Origin: SHZI01 sp038214295
GTDB lineage: Bacteria; Pseudomonadota; Gammaproteobacteria; Steroidobacterales; GCA-2729495
Direction of reading: 5' to 3'
Assembly (NCBI GenBank): GCA_038214295.1
Contig: JBBQSA010000001.1
Coordinates: forward strand, 1 to 64,000
Length of the DNA: 64,000 bases
The first letter of the stretch is position 1; each line of letters opens with the position of its first letter. The notes beneath the pieces are model-generated. The model saw only the letters and a list, made by a program, of their open reading frames with translations. It did not search any database and was not told where the DNA came from. Made by a program: the position numbers and the translations under genes. Below, one piece after another: positions 9,406 to 18,076 of this stretch.

Positions 9406-11339
9406 TGAATCGTTTCTATCAGGTTGCCGCTGCCTGCACGCTTGCCTTCGCCGGCTCGGTTCATGCCCAGACGCTGGAACAAGCGCGCGCGGCCGTGCGC
9501 GTGCGGGACTTCAGCACCGCGGCACATATCTACACAGTGCTTGCCGATCAGGGCGACATGCAGGCCAGGTACCAGCTCGCCATGCTCTACGGTGCCGGAA
9601 CCGGCGTGCCGAAAGATGCCACCCGCTCGGCCGCATTGATGCTGGACGTGGCAACGAGCGGCGACGCCTGGGCACAGTACAACTACGCCCAGATGCTGGA
9701 GAACGGCTCGGGCGTGACCAAGGATCCCGCGGCGGCGCGCACCTGGTATGAGCGCGCGGCGGCGGCCGGCAATTCCCGAGCGGCTCTTCGGGTGAAGAAC
9801 CTCAAGGCCGAGGCCACCGCCCCGAGGCCGGCGGATCCGGAAGCCTTGCGCCGGGCCGCGCAGCGGGGCGACGTGGCGGCGGTGCGCGCCCTGCTCACCG
9901 CATCTGCCGACGTCAATGCGGCGGACGTGCACGGTCGCACCGCTCTGATGGAAGCGGTAAACGGGCTGCGTACGAACACCGTTGCCGTCCTGCTGGCCGC
10001 CGGCGCCGCCCCCGACAAGGTCGATGACACGGGCAGCAGCGCCCTGCACATGGCTGCACAGACCAGCGACCTCGACGCGCTGGGCAGCCTGATCAAGTCC
10101 GGCGCAACGCTCGACAAGCCCGATGGGCACGGAAATCCTCCGCTGATAATCGCCGCCGCGGCCGGCCATGTCGAGGCGGTGAAGGCACTGCTGGATGGCG
10201 GTGCGCAAGTGAACCAGGCCGACAGCAGGCAGTGGACCGCCCTCACCGCCGCCCGCGAGCGCAATCACCCGGACGTCGCCCGGCTCCTCGCCAGCCGTGG
10301 TGCAAAGGACGGCCTGCCGACGTTCGCGCCAACTGCACCCACCGTCGCCAGCGCAGCAAATTCGGCAGCCGTCCTGCCAGGGGCAACACCACTGATCTAC
10401 GCCGCCTGGCGGGGCAACGCTGAGCTGGTGGAGAAGATCATCGCCTCCGGGACTGACCTCGACGCCCGCGATGGCGAAGGCGCGACCGCCCTCAACCGGG
10501 CCGCTGAGCGCGGTCATCGGCAGGTCGTGGCGCTGCTTCTGCAGAAAGGCGCAAACCCCAATACTGTCGCGGCAGACCGGACCAGTCCGCTCATGAATGC
10601 GGCGGCCCGGGGATATGCGGATATTGCCGACCTCCTGATCCAGCGTGGCGCCCGCCCCGGGGACCGGGACCGCAACGGGCAGAACGCGCTGTTGCTCGCC
10701 GTGGCCGGCGGCCACGAGGCTGTCGTCAGTGAATTGCTGCTCGCTGGCGCGCGGGCCGATGAGGCTGGGCCCGGCGGCGTCACACCGCTGATCAGGGCAT
10801 CGGGGCTCGGGTCACCGGCGATACTGCGCACCCTGCTCGACGCCGGCGCCGATCCGAACGCCCGGGACGAAAAGGGGCGTTCCGCCGCCTGGACAGCCGC
10901 CCAGGCGGGCCAGTCAAGGTTCCTCGAACCGCTCGCCGCCTATGGCGCCGCTCTCGGGACGGGCGACAGCAGCAGCGAGACGCCACTCATCGCCGCCGCC
11001 CGGCGCGGGGACCAGGCCACGGTGGCGGAACTGCTCCGTCTCGGCGTGACCACTGATACCCGCAGCCGCGACGGCAACACTGCCCTTATCGCCGCATCCA
11101 CGGCCGGCCACTCCAACGTGGTGCGCAAGCTGCTGGCGGCCAAGGCCGATGCCAACCTGCGCAATGACGCCGGCAACACCGCGTTGATGGTCGCGGCGAC
11201 CCAGGGCCGTGACGACACCGTCAAGGTGCTACTGGCAGCGGGCGCCAACCCGAAGCTGGTTAACGTCGATCACCGGACGGCGCGGGACCTCGCTATGATG
11301 GCGAACGAGTCCAGGATCGTCGAGTTACTCCCGCGATGA
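9405..11339 (+). CDS. Exported Sel1-repeat and ankyrin-repeat protein
   Basis: This 644-residue protein has a signal peptide (CTLAFAGSVHAQ). Residues about 25-135 carry Sel1-like repeats (ALYGAGTGVPKD-like AMLYGAGTGVPKDATRSA, then MLENGSGVTKDPAAARTWYERAA). From about 145 to the end there are roughly 14 ankyrin repeats of 33 residues with the consensus G.TAL..AA..GH...V..LL..GA.... A linker at about 300-325 (PTFAPTAPTVASAA) splits the ankyrin array. Both repeat types are protein-binding scaffolds, and export suggests a periplasmic assembly role. It is translationally coupled to the flavoprotein before it and overlaps the reading frame region of the next gene, placing it inside the electron-transfer operon. 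No catalytic residues are apparent. Confidence 0.88.
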   Translation: MNRFYQVAAACTLAFAGSVHAQTLEQARAAVRVRDFSTAAHIYTVLADQGDMQARYQLAMLYGAGTGVPKDATRSAALMLDVATSGDAWAQYNYAQMLENGSGVTKDPAAARTWYERAAAAGNSRAALRVKNLKAEATAPRPADPEALRRAAQRGDVAAVRALLTASADVNAADVHGRTALMEAVNGLRTNTVAVLLAAGAAPDKVDDTGSSALHMAAQTSDLDALGSLIKSGATLDKPDGHGNPPLIIAAAAGHVEAVKALLDGGAQVNQADSRQWTALTAARERNHPDVARLLASRGAKDGLPTFAPTAPTVASAANSAAVLPGATPLIYAAWRGNAELVEKIIASGTDLDARDGEGATALNRAAERGHRQVVALLLQKGANPNTVAADRTSPLMNAAARGYADIADLLIQRGARPGDRDRNGQNALLLAVAGGHEAVVSELLLAGARADEAGPGGVTPLIRASGLGSPAILRTLLDAGADPNARDEKGRSAAWTAAQAGQSRFLEPLAAYGAALGTGDSSSETPLIAAARRGDQATVAELLRLGVTTDTRSRDGNTALIAASTAGHSNVVRKLLAAKADANLRNDAGNTALMVAATQGRDDTVKVLLAAGANPKLVNVDHRTARDLAMMANESRIVELLPR

Positions 11340-11374
11340 CCACGTCGGCTGGACAAACCGGCCAGGAGACGCTG

Positions 11375-13846
11375 ATGACAAGGTGGACTGTTGCTGCCCT
11401 GGCGCTGGTCGTCCTGGCCCTCAGCGGCTGCTCGCAGCCGCCGTCTCCCCAGCCCGTCCGCGCCCAGCCTGAGCGCGGTATCCCGGACCACACCCCGTTT
11501 GCCGGTATCAGCTGCCTCAATTGCCACGACCAGGACCGGCCTGCGCCGATCATTGATGCGACAACTGGCGCCCCGCTGATCCACGGCGGTGGTGCGGACT
11601 GCGGCCAGTGCCATACCGCCGGAGGGGCTACCTGGCGAATATTCACCACGTTCACCCACTCACCCACGCCGGCCTCGTGCCTCGACTGCCACTCGACGGC
11701 CCGGCCCGCCGCCCTCGTCAACCAGATGCTCCACTCCTACGCTGGCGTGGGGGATTGCGTCGACTGTCACACAGTCGGTGCGGGCGTTACCTGGACCGGC
11801 GGCACCTACGCTCACGAGCCCAATCCCGCCAGCTGCGCCGAATGTCATTCGGCACAGCGCCCGACCACCATCGTCAACGGCTTCTCGCACGATGCCGGCG
11901 GCAGCGGGGACTGTTCGGGCTGCCACCACAGCCCGGGAATCCGCTGGAGCGACGGCTTCTTCTCGCACTCGCCAGCACCAGCGAAGTGCATTGACTGCCA
12001 CGCCGGCACCCGGCCAAACGGCCCGGTGGGGACGCCGCCCTTCAATCACGCCGTCGCAGGCACGGGCGACTGCAAGAGCTGTCACCTGGTCTTCAGCGCC
12101 ACGAAGACCGACTGGACCGGCGGCAGTTTCAGTCACAGTCCCGCCCCCACGAATTGCATCGACTGCCATCTCGGCATCCGTCCGGTCGGGCCTGTCGGCA
12201 CGCCGGCCTTTGATCACGCCAATGGCGGCACCGGTGACTGCGTCAGCTGCCACCTGCCCAAGAGCACGACCCAGACGGACTGGTCCGGCGGCACCTTCTC
12301 CCACAGCCCGGCACCCGCGTCCTGCAAGGACTGCCACACCGGGGACCGCCCCACCGGCCCCGTTGGATCACCACCCTTCGACCACGCGATCGCGGGCCTT
12401 GGTGATTGCAAGGCCTGTCATGCCGTGAAGAGCGCCACCCAAGTCGACTGGCGGGGCGGCTCGTTCTCGCACAACCCGGCGCCTGCAACCTGTATCGACT
12501 GTCACCTCGGGCGGCGCCCGGCGACAGTCACCAGCAGCGGCTTCGACCACTCCAAGGGCGGACTGGGCGAATGCGCCGCCTGCCACCAGAACCCCGGGGT
12601 CACCTGGACCGGTGCCGTGGCCGGTTTCGATCACGCCACGCTCGCGCCAGCGACCCGCTGCGACAGCTGCCATGCGGCCAAGCGCCCCGCGGCGGCCATC
12701 AACGTCCCCTGGCCCGGCTTCCCGACAAAGCCGAACAAGTTCGTCCATTCGCTGCTGGCGACGACCGACTGCAAGACCTGCCACCTGGATCCGGGCGGCG
12801 TCTGGTCCGGCGGCCTCTACTCGCACAGCCCGAATCCGGGGCAGTGCACCGTCTGCCACCTGAACCAGCGCCCGGTGGGGCCGGCGGGGTCGCCCGTCTT
12901 TGATCACGCGCTCGGCGGCTCGGGCGACTGCGTGACCTGCCATGCCAACAGGAGCCCGTCCAAGACCGACTGGACGGGTGGAACGTTCACGCACACCAGC
13001 ACAATCACGGCCTGCGCCACCTGCCACGAGTACCGGCGGCCGGCCGATACGCTCCACCGGACCAAGGCCGCCGGCGACTGCATCAGCTGCCACGCGCCGA
13101 AGAGCCCGAGCAAGACCGACTGGACGGGCGGCAACTTCACCCACGTACCGAAACCGACGACCTGCGCAAGCTGCCATATCTCCGACAAGCCGTCGGCGGC
13201 GGTCCGCACGGCCGGCACATCGACGGATGGCAAGACCTACCAGAACGACTACCTGCACAGCCAGGTCTCCGGCGACTGCGTTGCCTGCCACAAGGTCCGG
13301 AGCGTGACCCAGACGGACTGGTCCGGCGGCAATTACAGTCACAGTCCCGTACCGGCGAACTGCACGACCTGCCACACCGTCACCAAGCCGGCCGCCGGGG
13401 CCTCGGCCTTCAACCATTCGATGCCAGGGCTTGCCGACTGCAAGAGCTGTCACGCCTTCCCCGGCCAGAAGTGGACCGGCGCCTCCGCCGTACCGTCAAC
13501 CGTCGTTCTCACCCCGCCGAGCGGCAAGACCTGGCCCAATATCACGGCGCCTCACCCGGTCATCGATGCCGCAAAGTCGGGGCTGACCTGCGCGACCTGT
13601 CACGGAACCAACACGGGCGCCAAGATCATCGGGTACGATCACGCCTTCCCGGTCGTCGGCAGCAAGTGCGTCTACTGCCACTACACCGGGCAAACGGAGA
13701 CCTCGGCTCCGGTCAAGACGAAGAACCACGAGAGCACGAGCAACACCAAGGACTGCACCACTTCCGGCTGTCACAGGCCGAAGTCGTATCCGGCGTGGAA
13801 GGCCACCACCAAGACCTTTAGCGGTGGTGAGTGGGGCTCTCCCTGA
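11375..13846 (+). CDS. Multiheme c-type cytochrome lipoprotein with 26 CXXCH motifs
   Basis: The product is 823 residues. I prefer the ATG at 11375: it has AGGAG six bases upstream and gives a short lipoprotein signal ending in lipobox LSGC (C19). An in-frame ATG at 11336 overlaps the previous stop (ATGA) but would bury the signal. There are 26 CXXCH motifs plus one CX4CH (CTTSGCH) near the C-terminus. The middle is a regular tandem array of about 55-60-residue diheme units (GDC.SCH, then TDWTGG.FSHSPAP, then C.DCH.G.RP.GPVGTP.FDHA). Ser and Gln after the acylated Cys favour outer-membrane sorting. It is probably a periplasm-facing or surface-exposed terminal electron carrier; orientation is not determinable here. 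Confidence 0.92.
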   Translation: MTRWTVAALALVVLALSGCSQPPSPQPVRAQPERGIPDHTPFAGISCLNCHDQDRPAPIIDATTGAPLIHGGGADCGQCHTAGGATWRIFTTFTHSPTPASCLDCHSTARPAALVNQMLHSYAGVGDCVDCHTVGAGVTWTGGTYAHEPNPASCAECHSAQRPTTIVNGFSHDAGGSGDCSGCHHSPGIRWSDGFFSHSPAPAKCIDCHAGTRPNGPVGTPPFNHAVAGTGDCKSCHLVFSATKTDWTGGSFSHSPAPTNCIDCHLGIRPVGPVGTPAFDHANGGTGDCVSCHLPKSTTQTDWSGGTFSHSPAPASCKDCHTGDRPTGPVGSPPFDHAIAGLGDCKACHAVKSATQVDWRGGSFSHNPAPATCIDCHLGRRPATVTSSGFDHSKGGLGECAACHQNPGVTWTGAVAGFDHATLAPATRCDSCHAAKRPAAAINVPWPGFPTKPNKFVHSLLATTDCKTCHLDPGGVWSGGLYSHSPNPGQCTVCHLNQRPVGPAGSPVFDHALGGSGDCVTCHANRSPSKTDWTGGTFTHTSTITACATCHEYRRPADTLHRTKAAGDCISCHAPKSPSKTDWTGGNFTHVPKPTTCASCHISDKPSAAVRTAGTSTDGKTYQNDYLHSQVSGDCVACHKVRSVTQTDWSGGNYSHSPVPANCTTCHTVTKPAAGASAFNHSMPGLADCKSCHAFPGQKWTGASAVPSTVVLTPPSGKTWPNITAPHPVIDAAKSGLTCATCHGTNTGAKIIGYDHAFPVVGSKCVYCHYTGQTETSAPVKTKNHESTSNTKDCTTSGCHRPKSYPAWKATTKTFSGGEWGSP

Positions 13847-13864
13847 GGAAGTGACAGAGCGAAT

Positions 13865-14701
13865 GTGAGCAACACACTCAAGAGCGCCGCGCTGGCAGCC
13901 CTGAGAGCCGCCGTACGCCCGGTTTTCAGCATTCTTCTGCGCAGCGGAGTGACCTGGCGGGAAGCAAGCGAAGTGTGCAAGTCCGCCCTGGTCGAGGTTG
14001 CCACTGACGAATTCGGCCTGCACGGCCGGCCCACCAACATGTCCCGGGTGGCCATCATGACCGGCTTGAGCCGCCGCGAAGTCCGGCGACTGCGCGGTCA
14101 GCTCGAGGCAGGGCCGCAGCCTGATACCGAGCGCATGAACGGGGCGACGCGCGTGCTGACCGGCTGGTATCTCGACGCGGATTTCCTGGCGTCCTCCGGG
14201 CAGCCCCGTGACCTTCTCTACGAGGGCAATGGCTCAGCGACCGCAGCGCCCGGTTTTACCGACCTCTGCAAGCGCTATGGCGGGGACCTGGCCCCCGTCA
14301 CCATGCGCCGTGAACTGGTGCGCGTCGGGGCGGTCACCGAGCTGCCGTCGGGCGAGTTGCGCGTCCAGAAGCGCTACTACATGCCGTTGCAGATGGACCC
14401 CGAGGCGGTACTGCGCGGTGGGTCAATGCTCGCGGATCTCGGGACCACCGTGAGCTTCAACCTCCGCAAGCCGGAGAGCGAGCCTTCCCGCTTTGCGGGC
14501 CGGGCCATCAACACCCGCGTCCACAACACCGATGTTCGCCGCTTCGAGGCCTTCATCGAGCTGGAAGGCCAGGCCTTCCTTGAGCGCGTGGACGAGTGGC
14601 TGTCCCGGCAGGAAGTGCCGCCCGCCGATGATGCCGGCAAGCGCAGCCTCAACCGGCTCGGGGTCGGGGTCTATGGCATCCGGGACGACTCCGGGCAGTA
14701 G
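13865..14701 (+). CDS. DUF6502 family protein
   Basis: The 278-residue product matches the DUF6502 pattern: an N-terminal helical region with ALRAAVRPVFSILLRSGVTWREASEVCKSALVEVA, then a MSRVAIMTGLSRREVRRLR helix-turn-helix-like motif near residues 58-75. The start is GTG at 13865; the ATG two bases upstream is followed at once by a stop in its own frame. Function of the family is unknown, but the N-terminal part looks like a DNA-binding winged helix. It follows the 26-heme lipoprotein gene by 18 bases and is likely co-transcribed; it could be a regulator of the cytochrome locus, which is inference from position. Confidence 0.8.
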   Translation: MSNTLKSAALAALRAAVRPVFSILLRSGVTWREASEVCKSALVEVATDEFGLHGRPTNMSRVAIMTGLSRREVRRLRGQLEAGPQPDTERMNGATRVLTGWYLDADFLASSGQPRDLLYEGNGSATAAPGFTDLCKRYGGDLAPVTMRRELVRVGAVTELPSGELRVQKRYYMPLQMDPEAVLRGGSMLADLGTTVSFNLRKPESEPSRFAGRAINTRVHNTDVRRFEAFIELEGQAFLERVDEWLSRQEVPPADDAGKRSLNRLGVGVYGIRDDSGQ

Positions 14702-14766
14702 GCCCGGCCAGCAGCGCCGGACCAGTAGCGCCGGGGCGCTGTCGCTCGCGTGCGATACTCCGGACC

Positions 14767-15144
14767 ATGGTCACGGCGTCCGGCGAACTCACTGATGGCG
14801 TAACGGTTATCCGGGGGCCCGCGGATCCGGACGACCTCGCCCTGCCAACCGCAGCGAGTCTCCTGGCGGAAATCACGCACCTCCCGACCGGGACGGGCAG
14901 CGGCTTGTCCGAGTTCGTGACCCTGCTGCCAGGTGCGAACTGGGCCGGGGTCGGCGTGAACACCCCGCCTGCCCTGATCCGGGTGCTGTCTGGCCGGATC
15001 CGCTTGTCGTGGGGCCGCGATCCCGGCCACAGCGCGACCGCGCACGATGGTGACACGGCAATGCTGCCAGCAGGCATCGCCTTCGCGGTACGGAACGAGA
15101 GCCCGGGCGAGGGCGCCAGCTTCATCCTCGTCCGCGGCGAGTGA
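14767..15144 (+). CDS. Small cupin-like protein
   Basis: The 125-residue product has a single cupin-like beta-barrel pattern: EFVTLLPGANWAGVGVNTPPALIRVLSGRIRLSWG, then a GDTAMLPAGIAFAVRNESPGEGASFILV second half. The usual metal-binding histidines of motif 1 (G-X5-HXH) are not seen, so any metal site would be atypical. The stop overlaps the GTG start of the TauE/SafE permease (GTGA), so the two are translationally coupled; the pair may act together in handling a small anion, which is inference. Confidence 0.6.
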   Translation: MVTASGELTDGVTVIRGPADPDDLALPTAASLLAEITHLPTGTGSGLSEFVTLLPGANWAGVGVNTPPALIRVLSGRIRLSWGRDPGHSATAHDGDTAMLPAGIAFAVRNESPGEGASFILVRGE

Positions 15145-15878
15145 TCAGCGCCGTGTTCGGAGCACTGGGTCCAGCGGGTCTCGCCATGGCCACCGGCGTC
15201 ATCGTCGTCGGGGCCGTACTGCAGGCTGCCACGGGCATGGGCACCGGCATCCTCATCGTGCCATTGCTGGCACTCATCGACCTGGACCTGATCCCGGCTC
15301 CGGCTGTCATGGCCAGCATGGCGCTGTCACTGCCGATGGCCTGGAGCGGGCGCCGGCACATTGCCTACGGCGAACTCAAACCGATCATCCCCGGGCTGCT
15401 GGCGGGCTGCACGATCGGCGCCGTGACCCTCGCCTCGATCCCGCCGTCGCGGGTGGGCATCGCGTTCGCCGTCGTGATACTGCTCACCGTGGCGGTCACC
15501 GCGAGCGGCGTGCGCATTCCCTTCAACCGCCGCAGCCTGGCGTCGGTTGGCCTGATCGCGGGCATCATGGGCGCCTCCAGCGGCGTCGGCGCGCCACCGA
15601 TCGCCCTCCTGTACCAGCACCGGGAAGGACCGCAGCTGCGACCAACACTCGCCTTCGTCTATGCCGCGTCGTCGGTGGTGATCCTTGCGTTCCTGGCTGC
15701 GGTCGGCCGGTTCGGCCTGCACCAGGCAATCCTTGCCCTCTTGCTGGTGCCAGGCTACGTGCTGGGCTACCTGATTGCGGCGCCGCTAACGAGGCTTCTC
15801 GACCGGGGCTACTCCCGGCTGACCGTGCTGCTGCTCTCGACCGTCAGCGCGGCGGTACTGCTGGTCAGGAGCCTGTAA
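15141..15878 (+). CDS. TauE/SafE family (TSUP) membrane permease
   Basis: This 245-residue protein has about seven to eight hydrophobic segments and the two-fold repeated architecture of the TSUP family, with GAVLQAATGMGTGILIVPLL near residues 20-40 and its counterpart GIMGASSGVGAPPIALLY near 135-152. TSUP proteins export or import sulfur-containing anions and related organic anions across the inner membrane; substrate cannot be told here. The GTG start overlaps the cupin gene stop. Its 3' end overlaps the convergent molybdenum hydroxylase gene by 14 bases. Confidence 0.85.
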   Translation: MISAVFGALGPAGLAMATGVIVVGAVLQAATGMGTGILIVPLLALIDLDLIPAPAVMASMALSLPMAWSGRRHIAYGELKPIIPGLLAGCTIGAVTLASIPPSRVGIAFAVVILLTVAVTASGVRIPFNRRSLASVGLIAGIMGASSGVGAPPIALLYQHREGPQLRPTLAFVYAASSVVILAFLAAVGRFGLHQAILALLLVPGYVLGYLIAAPLTRLLDRGYSRLTVLLLSTVSAAVLLVRSL

Positions 15879-18066
15879 GGCGCAGTGGCAGCGTCCGCAG
15901 CCGCTCTCCGGTGGCGGCGTACACCGCATTGGCCACGGCCGGGGCGATCGGCGGCACGCCCGGTTCGCCGACGCCACTCGGTGCAGCGCGGCTCGGCACG
16001 ATGTGCACGTCGATGTCCGGGGCATCCGCGAGACGCAGCAGCCGGTAATCGTGGAAGTTGCTCTCCTGCACGGCGCCGTCCTCGATGGTGATTTCCCCGT
16101 AGAGCGCGGCCGACAGCCCGAAGAGTATGCCGCCCTCCATCTGCTGGCGGACGATGTCGGGGTTGATGGCCGTCCCGCAGTCCACCGCGCAGGTGACCCG
16201 GTGCACCCGGATAGACCGGTCGGCAGCGACCGAGACCTGGGCCACCTGGGCGACGACGGTGCCAAAGGCCTCGTGGATCGCGAGCCCGCGGTAGCGGCCG
16301 TCGGCAGGCGTGCTCCGCCACCCGCTCTTGTCGAGGACCAACGCCAGCACGGCCAGGTGCCGCGGCGAGTCCGCCAGTTGCCGCGCGCGGAACTCCGCGG
16401 GATCCTGGCCGGCCTTGCTCGCCAGCTCGTCAATGAAACTCTCGATCACGAAGCCCGTGTAGGAGTGCGCGACTGAGCGCCAGATCGACGTGGGCACCCC
16501 GGGATTCCACTCGGCAAGATCGATGCGCACGTTCGGAATCGCGTAGGCCATGCTGCCGGCGCCATCCCGGGCCGCGAAGGAGCCCATGAGCCGGTCGAAG
16601 ACGGGCACCGTCACCGCGGAGACGCCGCGCACCACCGCTTTCGGCACCCACTCCGGCGCAAATAGGGCTGTCGTCAGCGGGAAGATCAGGCGGTTCAGGC
16701 TGGCCGCGACCAGCCGGTGCTCCCAGGCGACCGGCCGCCCCGCTTCATCCACCGCGCCTCGTAGCCGGTGCAAGGTCGCCTCGCGGAACTGGCCGTGGCG
16801 CATGTCGTCCTCCCGCGTCCAGACCAGCTTGACCGGGCCCGGTACACGGCGGGCGATTTCGGCGGCTTCCGTGAGGTAGTCCATGATCGCGCGGCGCCCG
16901 AAGCCGCCGCCGCACCAGGTCGCGTGGACGGTAACGGCGGCGCGCGGCAGGCCGGTGACGTCGCAGATCAGCTGGCGGGCTATGTCTGGCGACTGGGTCG
17001 GCACCCAGGCCTCGCAGCGGCCGTCCCGGATCCAGACCGTGGCATTCATCGGCTCCATCGTCGCGTGCGCGAGGTAAGGAACCCAGTACTCGGCCTCCAC
17101 CACGCTGGCCGCGCTGTCGAGGGTCGCCGCCGCGGAACCATCGTCCCGGACCCGGTGTCCGGACTGCGCATCCAGCTGCCGGCCCTGCTCCGTGCGGATC
17201 GACGCACTGCTGACGCCCGCCAGCGGGCCAGGCTCCCAGTCCGCGTCGATGACCTTGGCCGCCTGCCGTGCCGTCCAGAAGTTGTCGGCCACCACGACGA
17301 TGCCGCTATGGATCGCGAAGATATCCGTCACGCCGGCGACCTGCCGTGCCGCGCTGGCAACGTAAGTGCGCAGCGCAGCCTGCAGGCGCGGTGGCCGGCG
17401 TATCACCGCCACCTTCAGTCCGGGCAGCTGCGTATCGATGCCGTAGGCCACGCCCCCCCGGACCTTGGCCGGGATATCCGGACGCGCCACCGCTCCCCCG
17501 ATCCAGCGGTACTGCTCCGGCTGGCGCAGTTCCACCTGCGCGGGAACCGCAACCTTCGCTGCCTCGACAGCCAGTTCGCCGTAGCCGAGCTCCCGGCCGC
17601 TGGCGTCGACGACTGTGCCGGCGCCACTGGTCGCCAGCGTGCCCGCGTCTACCTGCCAGCGCTGAGCCGCCGCAGCCAGCAGCATCTGGCGCGCGCGGGC
17701 GCCGGTCTCGCGGATGGGCAGCCACCGGTCGACCATGCTCCGGCTTTCGCCGGTCAGCTGAACGGGGTCCTGGAACAGGGGGTGGACCGGGGCGATCTGC
17801 GCCGTGATCCGCTCCGGCGGCACGTCCAGCTCCTCGGCCAGCAGCGTGACGTAACCCGTCATCACGCCCTGACCCAGTTCGATCTTGTCGACCTGGAGGA
17901 CGACGGCGCCGTCCGGCCGGACCTGCAACCAGGCATTGGGCTTGAGGCCCGGCGCGTCCGCGGACAAGGGAGCATCGCGGGGATCCGGCCGCGACCAGTA
18001 CAGCACGAGGCCGGCCCCGGCGAGGCCGACCGTGCCAAGGAGAACCTGGCGGCGGGAGACGCTCAG
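15865..18066 (-). CDS. Molybdenum hydroxylase large subunit (xanthine dehydrogenase family, IorB-like), Tat-exported
   Basis: The protein binds molybdopterin cytosine dinucleotide-type cofactor and hydroxylates aldehydes or N-heterocycles. Evidence: LVWTREDDMRHGQFREA-type motif, the GGGFGRRA loop, and GVGEPG near the C-terminus containing the catalytic Glu. Reading upstream from the GTG at 18006 the frame continues with SVSRRQVLLG and a hydrophobic stretch, a Tat signal. An in-frame stop precedes it and the only plausible initiator is CTG at 18066, with AGGA about eight bases upstream, giving 733 residues. IorB-type enzymes normally pair with a [2Fe-2S] subunit (IorA); none is next to it. The upstream SDR gene ends 10 bases before this start, so the two are probably co-transcribed. 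Confidence 0.88.
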   Translation of the reverse strand: MSVSRRQVLLGTVGLAGAGLVLYWSRPDPRDAPLSADAPGLKPNAWLQVRPDGAVVLQVDKIELGQGVMTGYVTLLAEELDVPPERITAQIAPVHPLFQDPVQLTGESRSMVDRWLPIRETGARARQMLLAAAAQRWQVDAGTLATSGAGTVVDASGRELGYGELAVEAAKVAVPAQVELRQPEQYRWIGGAVARPDIPAKVRGGVAYGIDTQLPGLKVAVIRRPPRLQAALRTYVASAARQVAGVTDIFAIHSGIVVVADNFWTARQAAKVIDADWEPGPLAGVSSASIRTEQGRQLDAQSGHRVRDDGSAAATLDSAASVVEAEYWVPYLAHATMEPMNATVWIRDGRCEAWVPTQSPDIARQLICDVTGLPRAAVTVHATWCGGGFGRRAIMDYLTEAAEIARRVPGPVKLVWTREDDMRHGQFREATLHRLRGAVDEAGRPVAWEHRLVAASLNRLIFPLTTALFAPEWVPKAVVRGVSAVTVPVFDRLMGSFAARDGAGSMAYAIPNVRIDLAEWNPGVPTSIWRSVAHSYTGFVIESFIDELASKAGQDPAEFRARQLADSPRHLAVLALVLDKSGWRSTPADGRYRGLAIHEAFGTVVAQVAQVSVAADRSIRVHRVTCAVDCGTAINPDIVRQQMEGGILFGLSAALYGEITIEDGAVQESNFHDYRLLRLADAPDIDVHIVPSRAAPSGVGEPGVPPIAPAVANAVYAATGERLRTLPLRLTGS

Positions 18067-18076
18067 GGTTCCGGTC

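Noticed and set aside
9147..10715. 522-residue open frame antisense to the ankyrin gene
   Set aside because: It spans the end of the flavoprotein gene and reads as Gly/Arg-rich shadow sequence.
11336..11374. Upstream ATG for the 26-heme lipoprotein at 11336
   Set aside because: It would add 13 residues before the lipoprotein signal; the ATG at 11375 has a good AGGAG at six bases.
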